Shown: positions 1-8,890 of the stretch, piece by piece
Layout: each line of letters starts with the position of its first letter
Position numbering within the stretch: the stretch's first letter is position 1
Assembly (NCBI RefSeq): GCF_003003075.1
Contig: NZ_PVTX01000009.1
Location: 124,001-188,000 of the forward strand
Origin: Isoptericola halotolerans
Lineage (GTDB): Bacteria > Actinomycetota > Actinomycetes > Actinomycetales > Cellulomonadaceae
Direction of reading: 5' to 3'
DNA: 64,000 nt
Notes under the pieces: generated by a model
What the model saw: only the letters and a program-made list of their open reading frames with translations
What the model was told of the DNA's origin: nothing
Database searches by the model: none
Made by a program: the position numbers and the translations under genes

Positions 1-352
1 TTCGTCTTCAGCTCCGCGACGATGGCCGTGCCCTCGGCACGTGCCTCCTCGCGGGTCCTCGACGCCTCGGCGCGGGCCTCGGCCAGCTGCTGGTGGTACT
101 CCGCCAGCGCTGCCGCGGCCTCCTCCTGCGCCTTCTCGGCCTTCGCGAGTCCTCCCTCGATCTTCGCCGTGCGCTCGTCCAGGACAGCCTGGAACCGAGG
201 CAGCACGTACTTGTAGAAGACGACGGCGATGACGATCATGACGACCGACGACCAGATGATGTCGTACCAGGCAGGCAGGAAGAGGTCGATCCCCTCCGCT
301 GCCGTGTCCTCCGCCGCCACGATGATCGGGGCGGCGGTGTGCGCCGCCGCCA

Positions 353-353
<1 letters not shown>
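1..353 (-). CDS. atpF: ATP synthase F0 subunit b (3' part outside window)
   Basis: Peripheral-stalk subunit that links the membrane F0 sector to F1. The visible N-terminal part has a short polar leader, one transmembrane segment around residues 20-42 (LPAWYDIIWSSVVMIVIAVV) and then a charged Ala/Glu/Arg/Lys-rich helix typical of the dimerising b-subunit coiled coil (EKAQEEAAAALAEYQQQLAE). The ATG at 353 shares one base with the atpE stop (TGATG), so the two are translationally coupled. It is the last visible gene of an atpB-atpE-atpF run; atpH and the F1 genes should lie beyond base 1. The reading frame is open to the window edge. Confidence 0.96.
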
Positions 354-667
<314 letters not shown>

Positions 668-687
668 TCAGGGAGCCGACCGGAGGG

Positions 688-1578
688 TCAGTGCTCCTCC
701 TCCAGCGACAGGGAGATGTAGACCGCGGCGAGCAGGGCGAAGATGTACGCCTGCAGCCCCGCGACCAGAAGTTCGAACAGGGTGATGGCGAACCCGCCGA
801 CGAGCGTCAGCGCACCGATCCCCTTGAGAGCCGGGGCCGCCTCGAGCAGGAAGAACTGCGTCGCGGCGAAGCACAGCACGAGCATGATGTGCCCGGCGAT
901 CATGTTGGCCGCGAGTCGCAGCGCGAGCGAGAGCGGGCGGACCACGAGGATCTGCAGCGCCTCGATCGGCGTGACGATCAGGTAGATCGGCCACGGGATC
1001 CCCGGCGGGAACAGGTTGTTCTTCAGGTAGCCGCCCAGCCCGTGCTGCCGGATGCCCACCCACCAGTAGGTCACGAAGACCCACAGGGCGAGCACCAGCG
1101 GCAGGCCGATCCGGGCGGTGCCGGCCATGTTGAGGAACGGGATCACACCCGTGAGGTTGAAGACGAGGATCGCCAGGAAGATGGTCGTCAGCATCGGCAC
1201 GAAGCGCCGTGCGTTCACCTTGCCGAGGATCTCCTCCGCGATCTGGACCCGGACGAAGTCGAGGATCATCTCGATCGCGCCCTGGAAGCGACCGGGCACG
1301 AGCTTGGCCCGGCGAGCGGCCACGACGAAGACCGTGAGCAGGAAGATCATCGCGACGACGCGGATGATCCAGATCCGGTCGATCTGGAAGATCGTGTCCT
1401 CGAACAGGATCGCCGGGGGGAAGAACTCGTCGATGGACGGCACGTGGAAGCCGCCCTCACCTTCGGTGGCGGCGAGCAGCGTGGGGGTCGCTGACGTAAA
1501 CAGGAGGACTCCCGGAGGTCGATGGTCTTCTCGGCGCATACCCCACGGAGTGGGCACGCCGTCGGACCTGGCCGTCAT
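688..1578 (-). CDS. atpB: ATP synthase F0 subunit a
   Basis: Stator channel subunit that carries protons to and from the c-ring. It is 296 residues with five or six hydrophobic helices. The essential stator arginine is Arg221 in the conserved LSLALRLAANMIAGH stretch, and the C-terminal segment (FELLVAGLQAYIFALLAAVY) is also family-typical. The ATG at 1578 lies just downstream of a TAGGCT -10 box, which supports this start. An internal Met14 (MRREDH) is the main alternative. It opens the ATP synthase operon here. Confidence 0.96.
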   Translation of the reverse strand: MTARSDGVPTPWGMRREDHRPPGVLLFTSATPTLLAATEGEGGFHVPSIDEFFPPAILFEDTIFQIDRIWIIRVVAMIFLLTVFVVAARRAKLVPGRFQGAIEMILDFVRVQIAEEILGKVNARRFVPMLTTIFLAILVFNLTGVIPFLNMAGTARIGLPLVLALWVFVTYWWVGIRQHGLGGYLKNNLFPPGIPWPIYLIVTPIEALQILVVRPLSLALRLAANMIAGHIMLVLCFAATQFFLLEAAPALKGIGALTLVGGFAITLFELLVAGLQAYIFALLAAVYISLSLEEEH

Positions 1579-1590
1579 GGATTCGGGTAC

Positions 1591-1596
1591 AGCCTA
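1591..1596 (-). promoter_or_regulatory. -10 box upstream of atpB
   Basis: On the minus strand this reads TAGGCT, a match to the actinobacterial vegetative TANNNT hexamer. It lies 12 nt before the atpB ATG, so the 5' UTR would be only about five or six bases. I see no good -35. The box suggests that the ATP synthase genes have a promoter separate from the atpI-like gene 140 bp upstream. Confidence 0.45.
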
Positions 1597-1718
1597 CCGG
1601 ATGCTCGGCCGTGCTCCGACACTCTCCACGGCCGACCGAGGCTGGAATCCTGCGCCTTGTGAACGACGGCACTTTCTTCGACCGGCGCGCCGTCCCGACA
1701 CGGGCGACGACGCGGCGC

Positions 1719-2207
1719 TCAGGTCTGGACGTAGGGGATGCGAGCGCCCTTGACCGCCTGGTAGTCGAGCAGCGCGGAACCGATCGCCCCGATCGCCAGC
1801 ACGACGAAGAGCACGTACGGGTCGTAGAAGTCGGCACCCCGCAGCACGGCCAGGACGACGACCAGCACCACGATCTTCGCCAGCCACGCACCCATGACCA
1901 CACCCGCCATGACCGTCGGGGGCTTGCCCACCGTGCGCTGCATCGACCAGACGGTCGTGCCGCAGAAGAACGCGGCGAGGCCGGCGCCCACGAGAGCGCC
2001 CCAGACACCAGGCAGTCCGGCGACGAGCGCTCCCACGGCGCAGCCGAGGACCACCAGCGCGCCGACGAGGAGCAGCGTGGACCGCATGGCGCGGCGCAGC
2101 ATGGCCCGCTCGCCGGCCTGGACCTCGTCGAACGAGCGCCCCGACGTAGCGGGCTGCTGGTCCGCGGTCTCGTCAGGGTTGTCCGGGACGGGTGGCTGTG
2201 CGGTCAT
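1719..2207 (-). CDS. AtpI-like small membrane protein upstream of ATP synthase
   Basis: A 162-residue protein with a polar N-terminus (about 40 residues) and four hydrophobic segments, roughly residues 43-65, 70-88, 97-121 and 128-146. Position directly before atpB and the four-helix layout match the ATP synthase protein I group, proposed to help c-ring assembly or Mg2+ handling. Sequence similarity to classical AtpI cannot be judged by eye, so the assignment leans on context. The ATG at 2207 has a clear AAGGAG ribosome-binding site. Its start overlaps the 3' end of wecA by 35 bp, so it is probably co-transcribed with the upstream wall gene. Confidence 0.75.
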   Translation of the reverse strand: MTAQPPVPDNPDETADQQPATSGRSFDEVQAGERAMLRRAMRSTLLLVGALVVLGCAVGALVAGLPGVWGALVGAGLAAFFCGTTVWSMQRTVGKPPTVMAGVVMGAWLAKIVVLVVVLAVLRGADFYDPYVLFVVLAIGAIGSALLDYQAVKGARIPYVQT

Positions 2208-3444
2208 GGTCCGACTCCTTCGGCTGCGGTGTCACGGTGGGAGGTGGTCCTGCGCCCCGGGCGACCTGAGCGGTCTGCGCCGCCTGCGCGGCCGCGACCG
2301 CCCGGGCGGTGGGCAGCGCGCCCGAGGCGACGTCGTCGTCCAGGAAGCGGCCCCGCGTGCGCAGCGGGCCGAGCGTCAGCAGGAGGGCGACGACGACCGC
2401 GACGAGCAGCCAGACGAGGACCACCTGCCAGCGCCACCGGACGAACGCCGACGCGCCGAACGCGAACACCGCCGTCCAGACGTAGAGGATCAGCACGGCG
2501 CGGCGGTGCGAGTGCCCGAGCGCCAGCATCCGGTGGTGCAGGTGCATCCGGTCCGGGGCCATGGGCGACTTGCCCGCGGCCAGCCGCCGGACCACGGCCA
2601 TCGTCATGTCGAGCAGCGGCAGCATCACCACGGCGAGCGGCAGCAGCAGCGGGATGAACAGCGGCGCACGCTGGGCGCCGGACAGCGCGTCGGTGATCGT
2701 CGGGTCGATCCGCCCGGTCACCGAGATCGCGGCACCGGCGAACACCAGGCCCAGCACCATCGACCCGGAGTCGCCCATGAAGATGTGCGACGGATAGAAG
2801 TTGTGCGGCAGGAAGCCGAGGCACACGCCCACCAGCACGGCCGTCATCATGGCCGCGAGGCTCGAGAAGTCCGTCGGGCTCGCCTGCGTGGTGAGCGAGT
2901 AGGTGTACAGGAAGAACGCCGAACCACCGATCGCCACGATGCCCGCCGCCAGCCCGTCGAGCCCGTCGACGAAGTTCACGGCGTTCATCGCCACGACGAC
3001 GACGAGCACGGTCACGAACAACGACAGCCTGGCCGACGGGATCGTGAGCCCGCCGGGGGTGGGCAGCGACGTGAGCTGGACCTGGTTGAACGCCATGAAG
3101 CCGGCCGCGAGGACCTGGCCGGCCAGCTTGGTCATCCAGTCGAGGTCCCAGACGTCGTCGGCCCACCCGAGCAGGCAGACGATGACCGCGCCCCCGACGA
3201 TGCCGAGCACCTGCGGCTCCTCGGCCACCCCGTCGAGGAACGGCATCTGGCCGGCGAGGAGCACGGCGACGACGATCCCCAGCAGCATCGCCAGGCCGCC
3301 GAGGCGCGGCGTCGGCAGCACGTGGACGTCCCGGGCCCGGACGGCGGAGATCGCGTTCGTCCTGTTGGCGACCCACCGGGCACCGGGGGTGGCCAGGTAG
3401 GTCACCGCCGCGGCGATCAGCATGACCAGGAGGTACGCCCTCAC
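2173..3444 (-). CDS. wecA: Undecaprenyl-phosphate sugar-1-phosphate transferase (WecA/TagO family)
   Basis: Integral membrane enzyme that transfers a GlcNAc-1-phosphate-type group from a UDP-sugar to undecaprenyl phosphate, the first step of wall-linked glycopolymer synthesis. About ten transmembrane helices fill the first 360 residues. Family signatures are present: a WADDVWDLDW motif, NAVNFVDGLDGLAAG, FMGDSGSMVLG and the HLHHRMLALGHSHRRA cytoplasmic loop. A low-complexity Ala/Gln/Pro-rich tail of about 55 residues follows the last helix. The GTG start at 3444 overlaps the sua5 stop as GTGA. MraY is less likely because the HLHHR loop favours the WecA/TagO branch. The exact sugar is unproven. 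Confidence 0.9.
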   Translation of the reverse strand: MRAYLLVMLIAAAVTYLATPGARWVANRTNAISAVRARDVHVLPTPRLGGLAMLLGIVVAVLLAGQMPFLDGVAEEPQVLGIVGGAVIVCLLGWADDVWDLDWMTKLAGQVLAAGFMAFNQVQLTSLPTPGGLTIPSARLSLFVTVLVVVVAMNAVNFVDGLDGLAAGIVAIGGSAFFLYTYSLTTQASPTDFSSLAAMMTAVLVGVCLGFLPHNFYPSHIFMGDSGSMVLGLVFAGAAISVTGRIDPTITDALSGAQRAPLFIPLLLPLAVVMLPLLDMTMAVVRRLAAGKSPMAPDRMHLHHRMLALGHSHRRAVLILYVWTAVFAFGASAFVRWRWQVVLVWLLVAVVVALLLTLGPLRTRGRFLDDDVASGALPTARAVAAAQAAQTAQVARGAGPPPTVTPQPKESDHDRTATRPGQP

Positions 3445-4136
3445 CCGGCCGGCACCTCGCCCTGCTCCTCGCCCGTGTCCCCGCCGGGCTCCTCGCCCGC
3501 GCCCAGCACGGGCGCGACCGCACGGAGCTGCTCCAGGGACACGGCGCCGTCGCGCACGACGCGCAGGTGCTCGCCGGTCGCGTCGACGATGGTCGAGGCC
3601 ACGCCGCCGGGCGCGGTCCCGCCGTCGAGGTAGCACGTGACGGCGTCGCCGAGCTGCTCGAGGGCGTCGGCGGCCTCGAGCGCCGCGGGACGACCGGTGC
3701 GGTTGGCGCTGGAGACCGCGAGCGGCCCGGTCCGGCGCAGCAGCGCGAGCGCGGCCTCGTGGTCCGGCATGCGCAGCGCCACGGTGCCGTTCGTCTCGCC
3801 CAGGTCCCACTGGAGCGACGGCTGGGCGCGCAGGATGATGGTGAAGCCGCCGGGCCAGAACGCCTCGACGAGGGCGCGCGCGGCGTCGGGCACCTCGGTC
3901 GCCAGCCCGTCGAGGGTGCGCGCGTCCGGCACGAGGACCGGTGGCGGCATCTGGCGCCCCCGGCCCTTCGCCGCCAGGAGCGCGGCGACCGCGTCGGCGT
4001 CGAAGGCGTCGGCCCCGATGCCGTAGACGGTGTCGGTGGGGAGGACCACCAGGCCACCGCGGGAGATCGCGTTGACCGCCTCGTCGATGCCGGGTCCCCA
4101 GGTGTTCGCGTCGGTGACGTCGTGCACGCTGCTCAC
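3441..4136 (-). CDS. L-threonylcarbamoyladenylate synthase (Sua5/YrdC/TsaC)
   Basis: Makes threonylcarbamoyl-AMP from threonine, bicarbonate and ATP for the t6A37 modification of ANN-decoding tRNAs. At 231 residues it is a YrdC-domain protein without the full Sua5 C-terminal domain. The LPTDTVYGIGADAF motif near the N-terminus and the SSANRTGRPA loop mark the active cleft. The GTG start at 4136 overlaps the prmC stop by four bases (GTGA), and its own stop overlaps the wecA start the same way. It belongs to the prfA-prmC-sua5 unit common in bacteria. Confidence 0.94.
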   Translation of the reverse strand: MSSVHDVTDANTWGPGIDEAVNAISRGGLVVLPTDTVYGIGADAFDADAVAALLAAKGRGRQMPPPVLVPDARTLDGLATEVPDAARALVEAFWPGGFTIILRAQPSLQWDLGETNGTVALRMPDHEAALALLRRTGPLAVSSANRTGRPAALEAADALEQLGDAVTCYLDGGTAPGGVASTIVDATGEHLRVVRDGAVSLEQLRAVAPVLGAGEEPGGDTGEEQGEVPAG

Positions 4137-5119
4137 ACGTCCCAGTCTGTCACGGTTCGCGGGGCGCCCGGCGCACGGCCCGGCACGGTCCCGGACGCCT
4201 GCCGGGCGACGACCATCCGGGGCCGGCCGGTGAGGTCGGCACGGGTGGTCGCGTCGACCAGCCCCGCGCCGGCCGCCGTCGCGCGGGCCTGCTCGGCCTG
4301 GACCTCGGCGTGCTCCATGACGTAGAGCCCGCCGGGCCGCAGCAGCCGGACGGCCGCGGCCGTCACCCCGCGCGGGACCTCGAGGCCGTCCGTGCCCAGC
4401 CCGTAGAGGGCGACGGCCGGGTCGTGGTCCGCGACCTCCGGGTCGTGCGGTACCGCGCCCGGCGGCACGTACGGCGGGTTGGAGACCACGACGTCGACGG
4501 TCCCGTCGAGCTCGGTCAGGGCCGTGCGGGCGTCGCCGCGCACCAGGTGCACGACGGCGGCACCCCGCTGCTCCGACGTCGCCTCGACGTTGCGTGCGGC
4601 CCACCCGTGGGCGGCGGCGTCCAGCTCGACGGCGTGGACCACCGCTCCCGGCACCTCCGTCGCGACGGCCAGCGCGATCGCGCCGGACCCGGTGCACAGG
4701 TCGACGACGACGGCGCTGCCGCGGTCGGCGACGGTGCGGGCGGCCGCGTCGATCGCCACCTGGGCGACCTCCTCCGTCTCCGGACGGGGCACGAACACCC
4801 CCGGCCCCACCGCCAGCTCGAGGTGACGGAACGGGGCGAGCCCGGTGAGGTGCTGCAGCGGCTCCCGGCGGGCGCGGCGCGCCACGAGACGGTCGAAGCG
4901 TGCGGCGACGGCGACGGCGTCCGGGGTGCCGCCGTCGGGCGCGACGGGGGCGTCCAGCAGCGCCCGGCGCCGCACCTCGCCCCGGTCGACGCCGAGCACG
5001 TGCGCGAGCAGGACCTCGGCGTCCACCCGCGGCGACGGTACCGCGGCCGCGGCGAGCGTCCCCGTCGCCGTGCGGAGCAGGGCGGCCGTGCGCAGCTCCG
5101 GCACGCGTGGGTCAGGCAT
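4133..5119 (-). CDS. prmC: Release factor glutamine methyltransferase PrmC (HemK)
   Basis: SAM-dependent enzyme that N5-methylates the glutamine of the GGQ motif in peptide chain release factors. Of 328 residues, the N-terminal helical domain (to about residue 90) binds the release factor. The Rossmann domain carries the SAM loop [16 protein letters not shown] and the catalytic NPPY at residues 214-217. The ATG at 5119 overlaps the prfA stop by 8 bp, so enzyme and substrate are made from adjacent coupled genes. Length and motifs are normal. Confidence 0.96.
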   Translation of the reverse strand: MPDPRVPELRTAALLRTATGTLAAAAVPSPRVDAEVLLAHVLGVDRGEVRRRALLDAPVAPDGGTPDAVAVAARFDRLVARRARREPLQHLTGLAPFRHLELAVGPGVFVPRPETEEVAQVAIDAAARTVADRGSAVVVDLCTGSGAIALAVATEVPGAVVHAVELDAAAHGWAARNVEATSEQRGAAVVHLVRGDARTALTELDGTVDVVVSNPPYVPPGAVPHDPEVADHDPAVALYGLGTDGLEVPRGVTAAAVRLLRPGGLYVMEHAEVQAEQARATAAGAGLVDATTRADLTGRPRMVVARQASGTVPGRAPGAPRTVTDWDV

Positions 5120-6203
5120 CGCCGGCCGCGGCCAGCCGGGCCGCCTCGTCGGCGTCAATCGCCGACTGCACCACCGGGTCGAGCTCCCCCGCCAGCACGT
5201 GGTCGAGGTTGTACGCCTTGTAGCCCGTGCGGTGGTCCGCGATGCGGTTCTCCGGGAAGTTGTAGGTGCGGATCCGCTCCGACCGGTCGACGGTCCGGAT
5301 CTGCGACCGGCGGATGTCCGCCGCCGCGGCGGCCGCCTCCTCCTGCTGCGCGGCGAGCAGGCGCGCCCGGAGCACGCGCATCGCCTGTTCCTTGTTCTGC
5401 AGCTGCGACTTCTCGTTCTGCATCGACACGACGATGCCGGTCGGCAGGTGGGTGATGCGCACGGCGGAGTCGGTCGTGTTGACGGACTGACCACCCGGGC
5501 CGGAGGACCGGTACACGTCGATTCGCAGGTCGTTCGTGTCGATCTCGACCTCGCCGGGGTCGTCGACCTCCGGGAAGACGAGCACGCCCGCGGCCGAGGT
5601 GTGGATGCGGCCCTGCGACTCCGTGACGGGCACGCGCTGCACCCGGTGCACGCCACCCTCGTACTTGAGGTGGGCCCAGACGCCGTCGCCGGGGTCCTGC
5701 GGCGTGCCCTTCGACTTGATCGCGACCTGGACGTCCTTGTACCCGCCGAGCTCGGTGTCCGTGGCCTCCAGGACCTGCGTGCTCCAGCCGTGGCGCTCGG
5801 CGTACCGCAGGTACATCCGCAGCAGGTCACCGGCGAAGAGCGCGGACTCGTCGCCGCCCTCCCCCGCCTTGATCTCGAGGATGACGTCGCGGCCGTCGTC
5901 CGGGTCGCGCGGGACGAGCACGCGTCGCAGGTGCTCGGCCGCGCGGTCCAGCGCCGACCGCAGGTCCGGCAGCTCGGCGGCGAACGACGCGTCGTCGCGG
6001 GCCAGCTCGGCGGCCGCCTCGGCGTCGTCCCGTGCGGCCTGCCACCCCCGGTAGGCGCCGACGACGCGGTTGAGCTCGGCGTACCGCCGCCCGAGCGTCC
6101 GGGCGCGCCCGGCGTCGGCGTGCACCGCCGGGTCCGCCAGCGCACGCTCGATCTCGGCGTGCTCGGCGAGGAGCGGCTCCGCCACCGCGAAGTCTTCCGT
6201 CAC
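5112..6203 (-). CDS. prfA: Peptide chain release factor 1
   Basis: Recognises UAA and UAG stop codons and triggers peptidyl-tRNA hydrolysis. The 363-residue protein carries the stop-recognition tripeptide PVT (192-194, in [14 protein letters not shown]), which marks RF1 rather than RF2. The catalytic GGQ is at 237-239 in [18 protein letters not shown]. The GEGGDES segment at 115-120 is also conserved. It heads the prfA-prmC-sua5-wecA-atpI-like run and is separated from rpmE by a strong hairpin. Confidence 0.98.
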   Translation of the reverse strand: MTEDFAVAEPLLAEHAEIERALADPAVHADAGRARTLGRRYAELNRVVGAYRGWQAARDDAEAAAELARDDASFAAELPDLRSALDRAAEHLRRVLVPRDPDDGRDVILEIKAGEGGDESALFAGDLLRMYLRYAERHGWSTQVLEATDTELGGYKDVQVAIKSKGTPQDPGDGVWAHLKYEGGVHRVQRVPVTESQGRIHTSAAGVLVFPEVDDPGEVEIDTNDLRIDVYRSSGPGGQSVNTTDSAVRITHLPTGIVVSMQNEKSQLQNKEQAMRVLRARLLAAQQEEAAAAAADIRRSQIRTVDRSERIRTYNFPENRIADHRTGYKAYNLDHVLAGELDPVVQSAIDADEAARLAAAGDA

Positions 6204-6264
6204 GTCATCTCTTCTCTCTCGTCATGGGCACGAGCGGTCCCGTACCCACGGTGCGGAGACACGA

Positions 6265-6327
6265 CAGCGCCGGTGGTCCGACGTCCGACTGCCCCTGGAG
6301 AGGTTGTCGGGCGGACCACCGGCGCTG
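6265..6327 (-). terminator. Long GC-rich hairpin after rpmE
   Basis: A perfect 16-bp inverted repeat (6265-6280 with 6312-6327) encloses a 31-nt loop that holds a further 5-bp stem (CCGAC 6285-6289 with GTCGG 6306-6310). It lies just downstream of rpmE and upstream of prfA on the minus strand. There is no U-tract, as is usual for actinobacterial hairpins. It probably ends or attenuates the rpmE transcript before prfA. Confidence 0.65.
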
Positions 6328-6335
6328 CGGGGTGG

Positions 6336-6542
6336 CTACTTCTTGCCGTAGCGGGCCTGGAACCGGGCGACGCGGCCACCGGTGTCCAGGATCTTCTGCT
6401 TGCCCGTGTAGAACGGGTGGCAGGCGCTGCAGACGTCGGCGGCGATCTTGCCGGACTTCTCGGTGCTGCGCGTGGTGAACGTGTTGCCGCAGGTACAGGT
6501 CACCTCGGTGACGACGTACTCGGGGTGGATTCCGGACTTCAT
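6336..6542 (-). CDS. rpmE: 50S ribosomal protein L31 (bL31), zinc-binding form
   Basis: A 68-residue ribosomal protein of the large subunit, at the central protuberance. Four cysteines, C16 and C18 (TCTCGN) and C38 and C41 (DVCSACH), make this the C+ zinc-binding paralogue rather than the zinc-free form. It starts MKSGIHPEY, typical of the family. It is flanked by hairpins on both sides and so appears to be a single-gene transcription unit. A GGAAT-N17-GTT site about 80 nt upstream resembles a SigR disulfide-stress promoter. Confidence 0.97.
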   Translation of the reverse strand: MKSGIHPEYVVTEVTCTCGNTFTTRSTEKSGKIAADVCSACHPFYTGKQKILDTGGRVARFQARYGKK

Positions 6543-6624
6543 GATGCTCCTTGGTGTGATGCCGCCGGGTCGCCTCGCAGGACAGCGAGCCGTGAACCGG
6601 TCGGCCGACGAACCATTGTGCCAG

Positions 6625-6649
6625 AACGCGTGCGCGCCTGGAGTATTCC
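6625..6649 (-). promoter_or_regulatory. Candidate SigR-type promoter of rpmE
   Basis: Read on the minus strand: GGAAT (6649-6645), a 17-nt spacer, then GTT (6627-6625). The published Streptomyces SigR consensus is GGAAT-N18-GTT, so this is one base short. The site lies about 83 nt upstream of the rpmE start. rpmE is, from memory, a SigR target in Streptomyces coelicolor, and this window encodes a SigR/RsrA pair, which raises the plausibility. Confidence 0.5.
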
Positions 6650-6658
6650 CCGCTGTGA

Positions 6659-6676
6659 TGACGTCGAGCGACGTCA
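6659..6676 (-). terminator. Small palindrome over the rho stop codon
   Basis: TGACGTC-GAGC-GACGTCA, a 7-bp perfect stem with a 4-nt loop, includes the rho stop codon (6674-6676). It could be a weak terminator or a binding site between rho and rpmE. There is no U-tract. Confidence 0.3.
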
Positions 6677-8602
6677 GACGGTCTCCCCGGGGTCGTCGTG
6701 CGACAGACCCGCCGGCGTCGTCTTCTGCACGTGCAGGAGGAACTCGACGTTGGTCTTGGTCTTGCGGAGCTGGCCGAGCAGGAGCTCGATCGCCTGCTGC
6801 TGGTCCAGCGCACCCATGACGCGCCGCAGCTTGTAGACGATCCCGAGCTCGTCCTTCGACAGCAGGATCTCCTCGCGGCGCGTGCCGGACCCGTTGACGT
6901 CCACCGCCGGGAAGATCCGCTTGTCCGCGAGGTTGCGGGACAGGCGCAGCTCCATGTTGCCGGTGCCCTTGAACTCCTCGAAGATCACCTCGTCCATCTT
7001 CGAACCCGTCTCGACCAGCGCGGAGCCGAGGATGGTCAGCGAGCCGCCCTCCTCGATGTTCCGGGCGGCGCCGAAGAACTTCTTCGGCGGGTAGAGCGCC
7101 GCGGCGTCCACACCACCGGAGAGGATGCGGCCCGACGCCGGAGCAGCCAGGTTGTAGGCGCGCGACAGGCGGGTGATGGAGTCGAGCAGCACGACGACGT
7201 CCTGACCCAGCTCGACGAGACGCTTGGCGCGCTCGATGGCCAGCTCGGCGACGATCGTGTGGTCCGAGGCGGGGCGGTCGAACGTCGAGGCGATGACCTC
7301 GCCCTTGACCGTCCGCTCCATGTCGGTGACCTCTTCGGGCCGCTCGTCCACGAGCACCACCATGAGGTGGACCTCGGGGTTGTTCGCGGTGATCGCGTTG
7401 GCGATCTGCTGCATGATGATCGTCTTGCCGGCCTTGGGCGGCGACACGATGAGACCACGCTGGCCCTTGCCGATCGGGGCGACGATGTCGATGACGCGCG
7501 GCGTGAGCCGGGTCGCCTCGGGGTTCTCCAGGCGGAGCCGGTCCTGCGGGTACAGCGGCGTGAGCTTGGTGAACTCGGGCCGCTGGCGCGCCTCGTCCGG
7601 CGTCATGCCGTTGACGGAGTCGAGCCGCACGAGCGCCGCGAACTTGCTGCGCACGTTCTTGCCGGTCTGGGTGCCGCCGCTGGGCGGCTCCTCGCCCTCG
7701 CGCGGCTGACGGATCGCGCCGACGACGGCGTCACCGCGGCGCAGGCCCGACTTGCGGACCTGGTTGAGCGAGACGTAGACGTCCTTCGGGCCGGGCAGGT
7801 AGCCGCTCGTACGCACGAACGCGTAGTTGTCGAGGATGTCGAGGATGCCCGCGACGGGGATCAGGACGTCGTCGTCGCGGACCTCGACCTCTTCGGGGCC
7901 GAGGTCGGGGGCGTTGCCGCCCCGACCGCCACCCTGGCCGCCGCGGTTGCGCTTGCGGTCGCGGCCGCGGTCGCGCCCCCGACGGCGGCGCGAGCCGTTC
8001 CGGTCCTGCGGGTCGCCGGGACGCTGGCGGTCGTGCTGGCCCCGGTCGTCGGCGTCTGCACCCTGGTCGGAGCCCTTGGTGGCGGTCGGGCTGCTCTGGC
8101 CGCCCTGACCGGCGCCCTGGTTGGGCTGCCGCTCGCCCCGCTGGCGCTGCCCGCGCTCGCGGGGTGCGGCCACGGCGTCGGCCAGCTCGGCGAGGCGCGC
8201 CTCGCGGTCCGCGCCGCTCTCGCCGGACGCGCTGCCGCCGGACCGGTCGGTGCCGGTGTCGACCGAGGAGCCGGTCGGGCGCGTGGCGCGCCGGCGGCGC
8301 TGGCCGGACTCGGCCTGGGCATCGGTGCGCACCGTCGGCGTCCCGGTGGACGCCGCCGCGACCGGAGCGGCGGACGAGGCCTGCTCGACGGCCGGGGCCT
8401 CGGCCACGGCGGGGCCACCCTGCTGGGCGGGACGCTTCTCGGTGGTGGGCTGCGAGCCCGACGCGCCACCACGCTTCGCGCGGATGGTCTCGGCGAGGTC
8501 GCCCTTGCGCATGCGGCTCGTGCCCTTGACGCCCATCTGGGACGCCAGCGCCTGGAGCTCGGCAAGCTTCATCGAGCTCAGGTTGTCGGTGGTGTTCGTC
8601 AC
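6674..8602 (-). CDS. rho: Transcription termination factor Rho
   Basis: Hexameric RNA helicase that terminates transcription. It is 642 residues against about 420 in E. coli; the excess is a disordered insertion at about residues 50-240, rich in Arg, Gly, Gln, Asp and Asn ([16 protein letters not shown]), characteristic of high-GC actinobacteria. Before it is a Rho-N helical domain ([20 protein letters not shown]). After it come the primary RNA-binding domain ([20 protein letters not shown]) and the RecA-like domain, with Walker A SPPKAGKT (Lys393). It follows the threonine genes but has a 280-bp leader of its own. Confidence 0.97.
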   Translation of the reverse strand: MTNTTDNLSSMKLAELQALASQMGVKGTSRMRKGDLAETIRAKRGGASGSQPTTEKRPAQQGGPAVAEAPAVEQASSAAPVAAASTGTPTVRTDAQAESGQRRRRATRPTGSSVDTGTDRSGGSASGESGADREARLAELADAVAAPRERGQRQRGERQPNQGAGQGGQSSPTATKGSDQGADADDRGQHDRQRPGDPQDRNGSRRRRGRDRGRDRKRNRGGQGGGRGGNAPDLGPEEVEVRDDDVLIPVAGILDILDNYAFVRTSGYLPGPKDVYVSLNQVRKSGLRRGDAVVGAIRQPREGEEPPSGGTQTGKNVRSKFAALVRLDSVNGMTPDEARQRPEFTKLTPLYPQDRLRLENPEATRLTPRVIDIVAPIGKGQRGLIVSPPKAGKTIIMQQIANAITANNPEVHLMVVLVDERPEEVTDMERTVKGEVIASTFDRPASDHTIVAELAIERAKRLVELGQDVVVLLDSITRLSRAYNLAAPASGRILSGGVDAAALYPPKKFFGAARNIEEGGSLTILGSALVETGSKMDEVIFEEFKGTGNMELRLSRNLADKRIFPAVDVNGSGTRREEILLSKDELGIVYKLRRVMGALDQQQAIELLLGQLRKTKTNVEFLLHVQKTTPAGLSHDDPGETV

Positions 8603-8704
8603 GAAGGACCCTTCCCCCTCGTATGCGGTCCGGCGGTTTCATCCGCACGGACCGGGGTGGTGGGCGTCCGGGCGCAGGGGGGCGCCTGGACGCGGAACCT
8701 CACG

Positions 8705-8890
8705 TCAGTGGTACGACGACGTCGGCTGACGGGGTTGCTGTCGGCCTTCTGCACGGGACGTCGGTAGCGATGTGGCTGCCGCCGCGCCCTGACACTCCCG
8801 GACTGCGACGATGCGCGCGTGAGCGCGGCGCAGGGTGGGGTGGGTGCCGTCGTGGTCGATCCTGAAGGCTTGCTTCATGCTATCACTCAT
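8705..8890 (-). CDS. Possible 61-residue ORF in the rho leader
   Basis: An ATG at 8890 overlaps the thrB stop by 8 bp and opens a 61-codon frame (MSDSMKQAFRIDHDGTHPTL...) that ends 102 bp before rho. In the first 30 or so codons the third position is almost always G or C, as in real genes here; in the second half this preference fades. No family is recognised and no clear ribosome-binding site is visible. A second Met lies at codon 5. It could be a leader peptide that governs rho expression, a small unknown protein or chance. Confidence 0.25.
   Translation of the reverse strand: MSDSMKQAFRIDHDGTHPTLRRAHARIVAVRECQGAAAATSLPTSRAEGRQQPRQPTSSYH

Noticed and set aside
4845-6836. A 663-codon plus-strand frame over prmC, prfA and rpmE
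   Set aside because: Antisense shadow of three conserved housekeeping genes.
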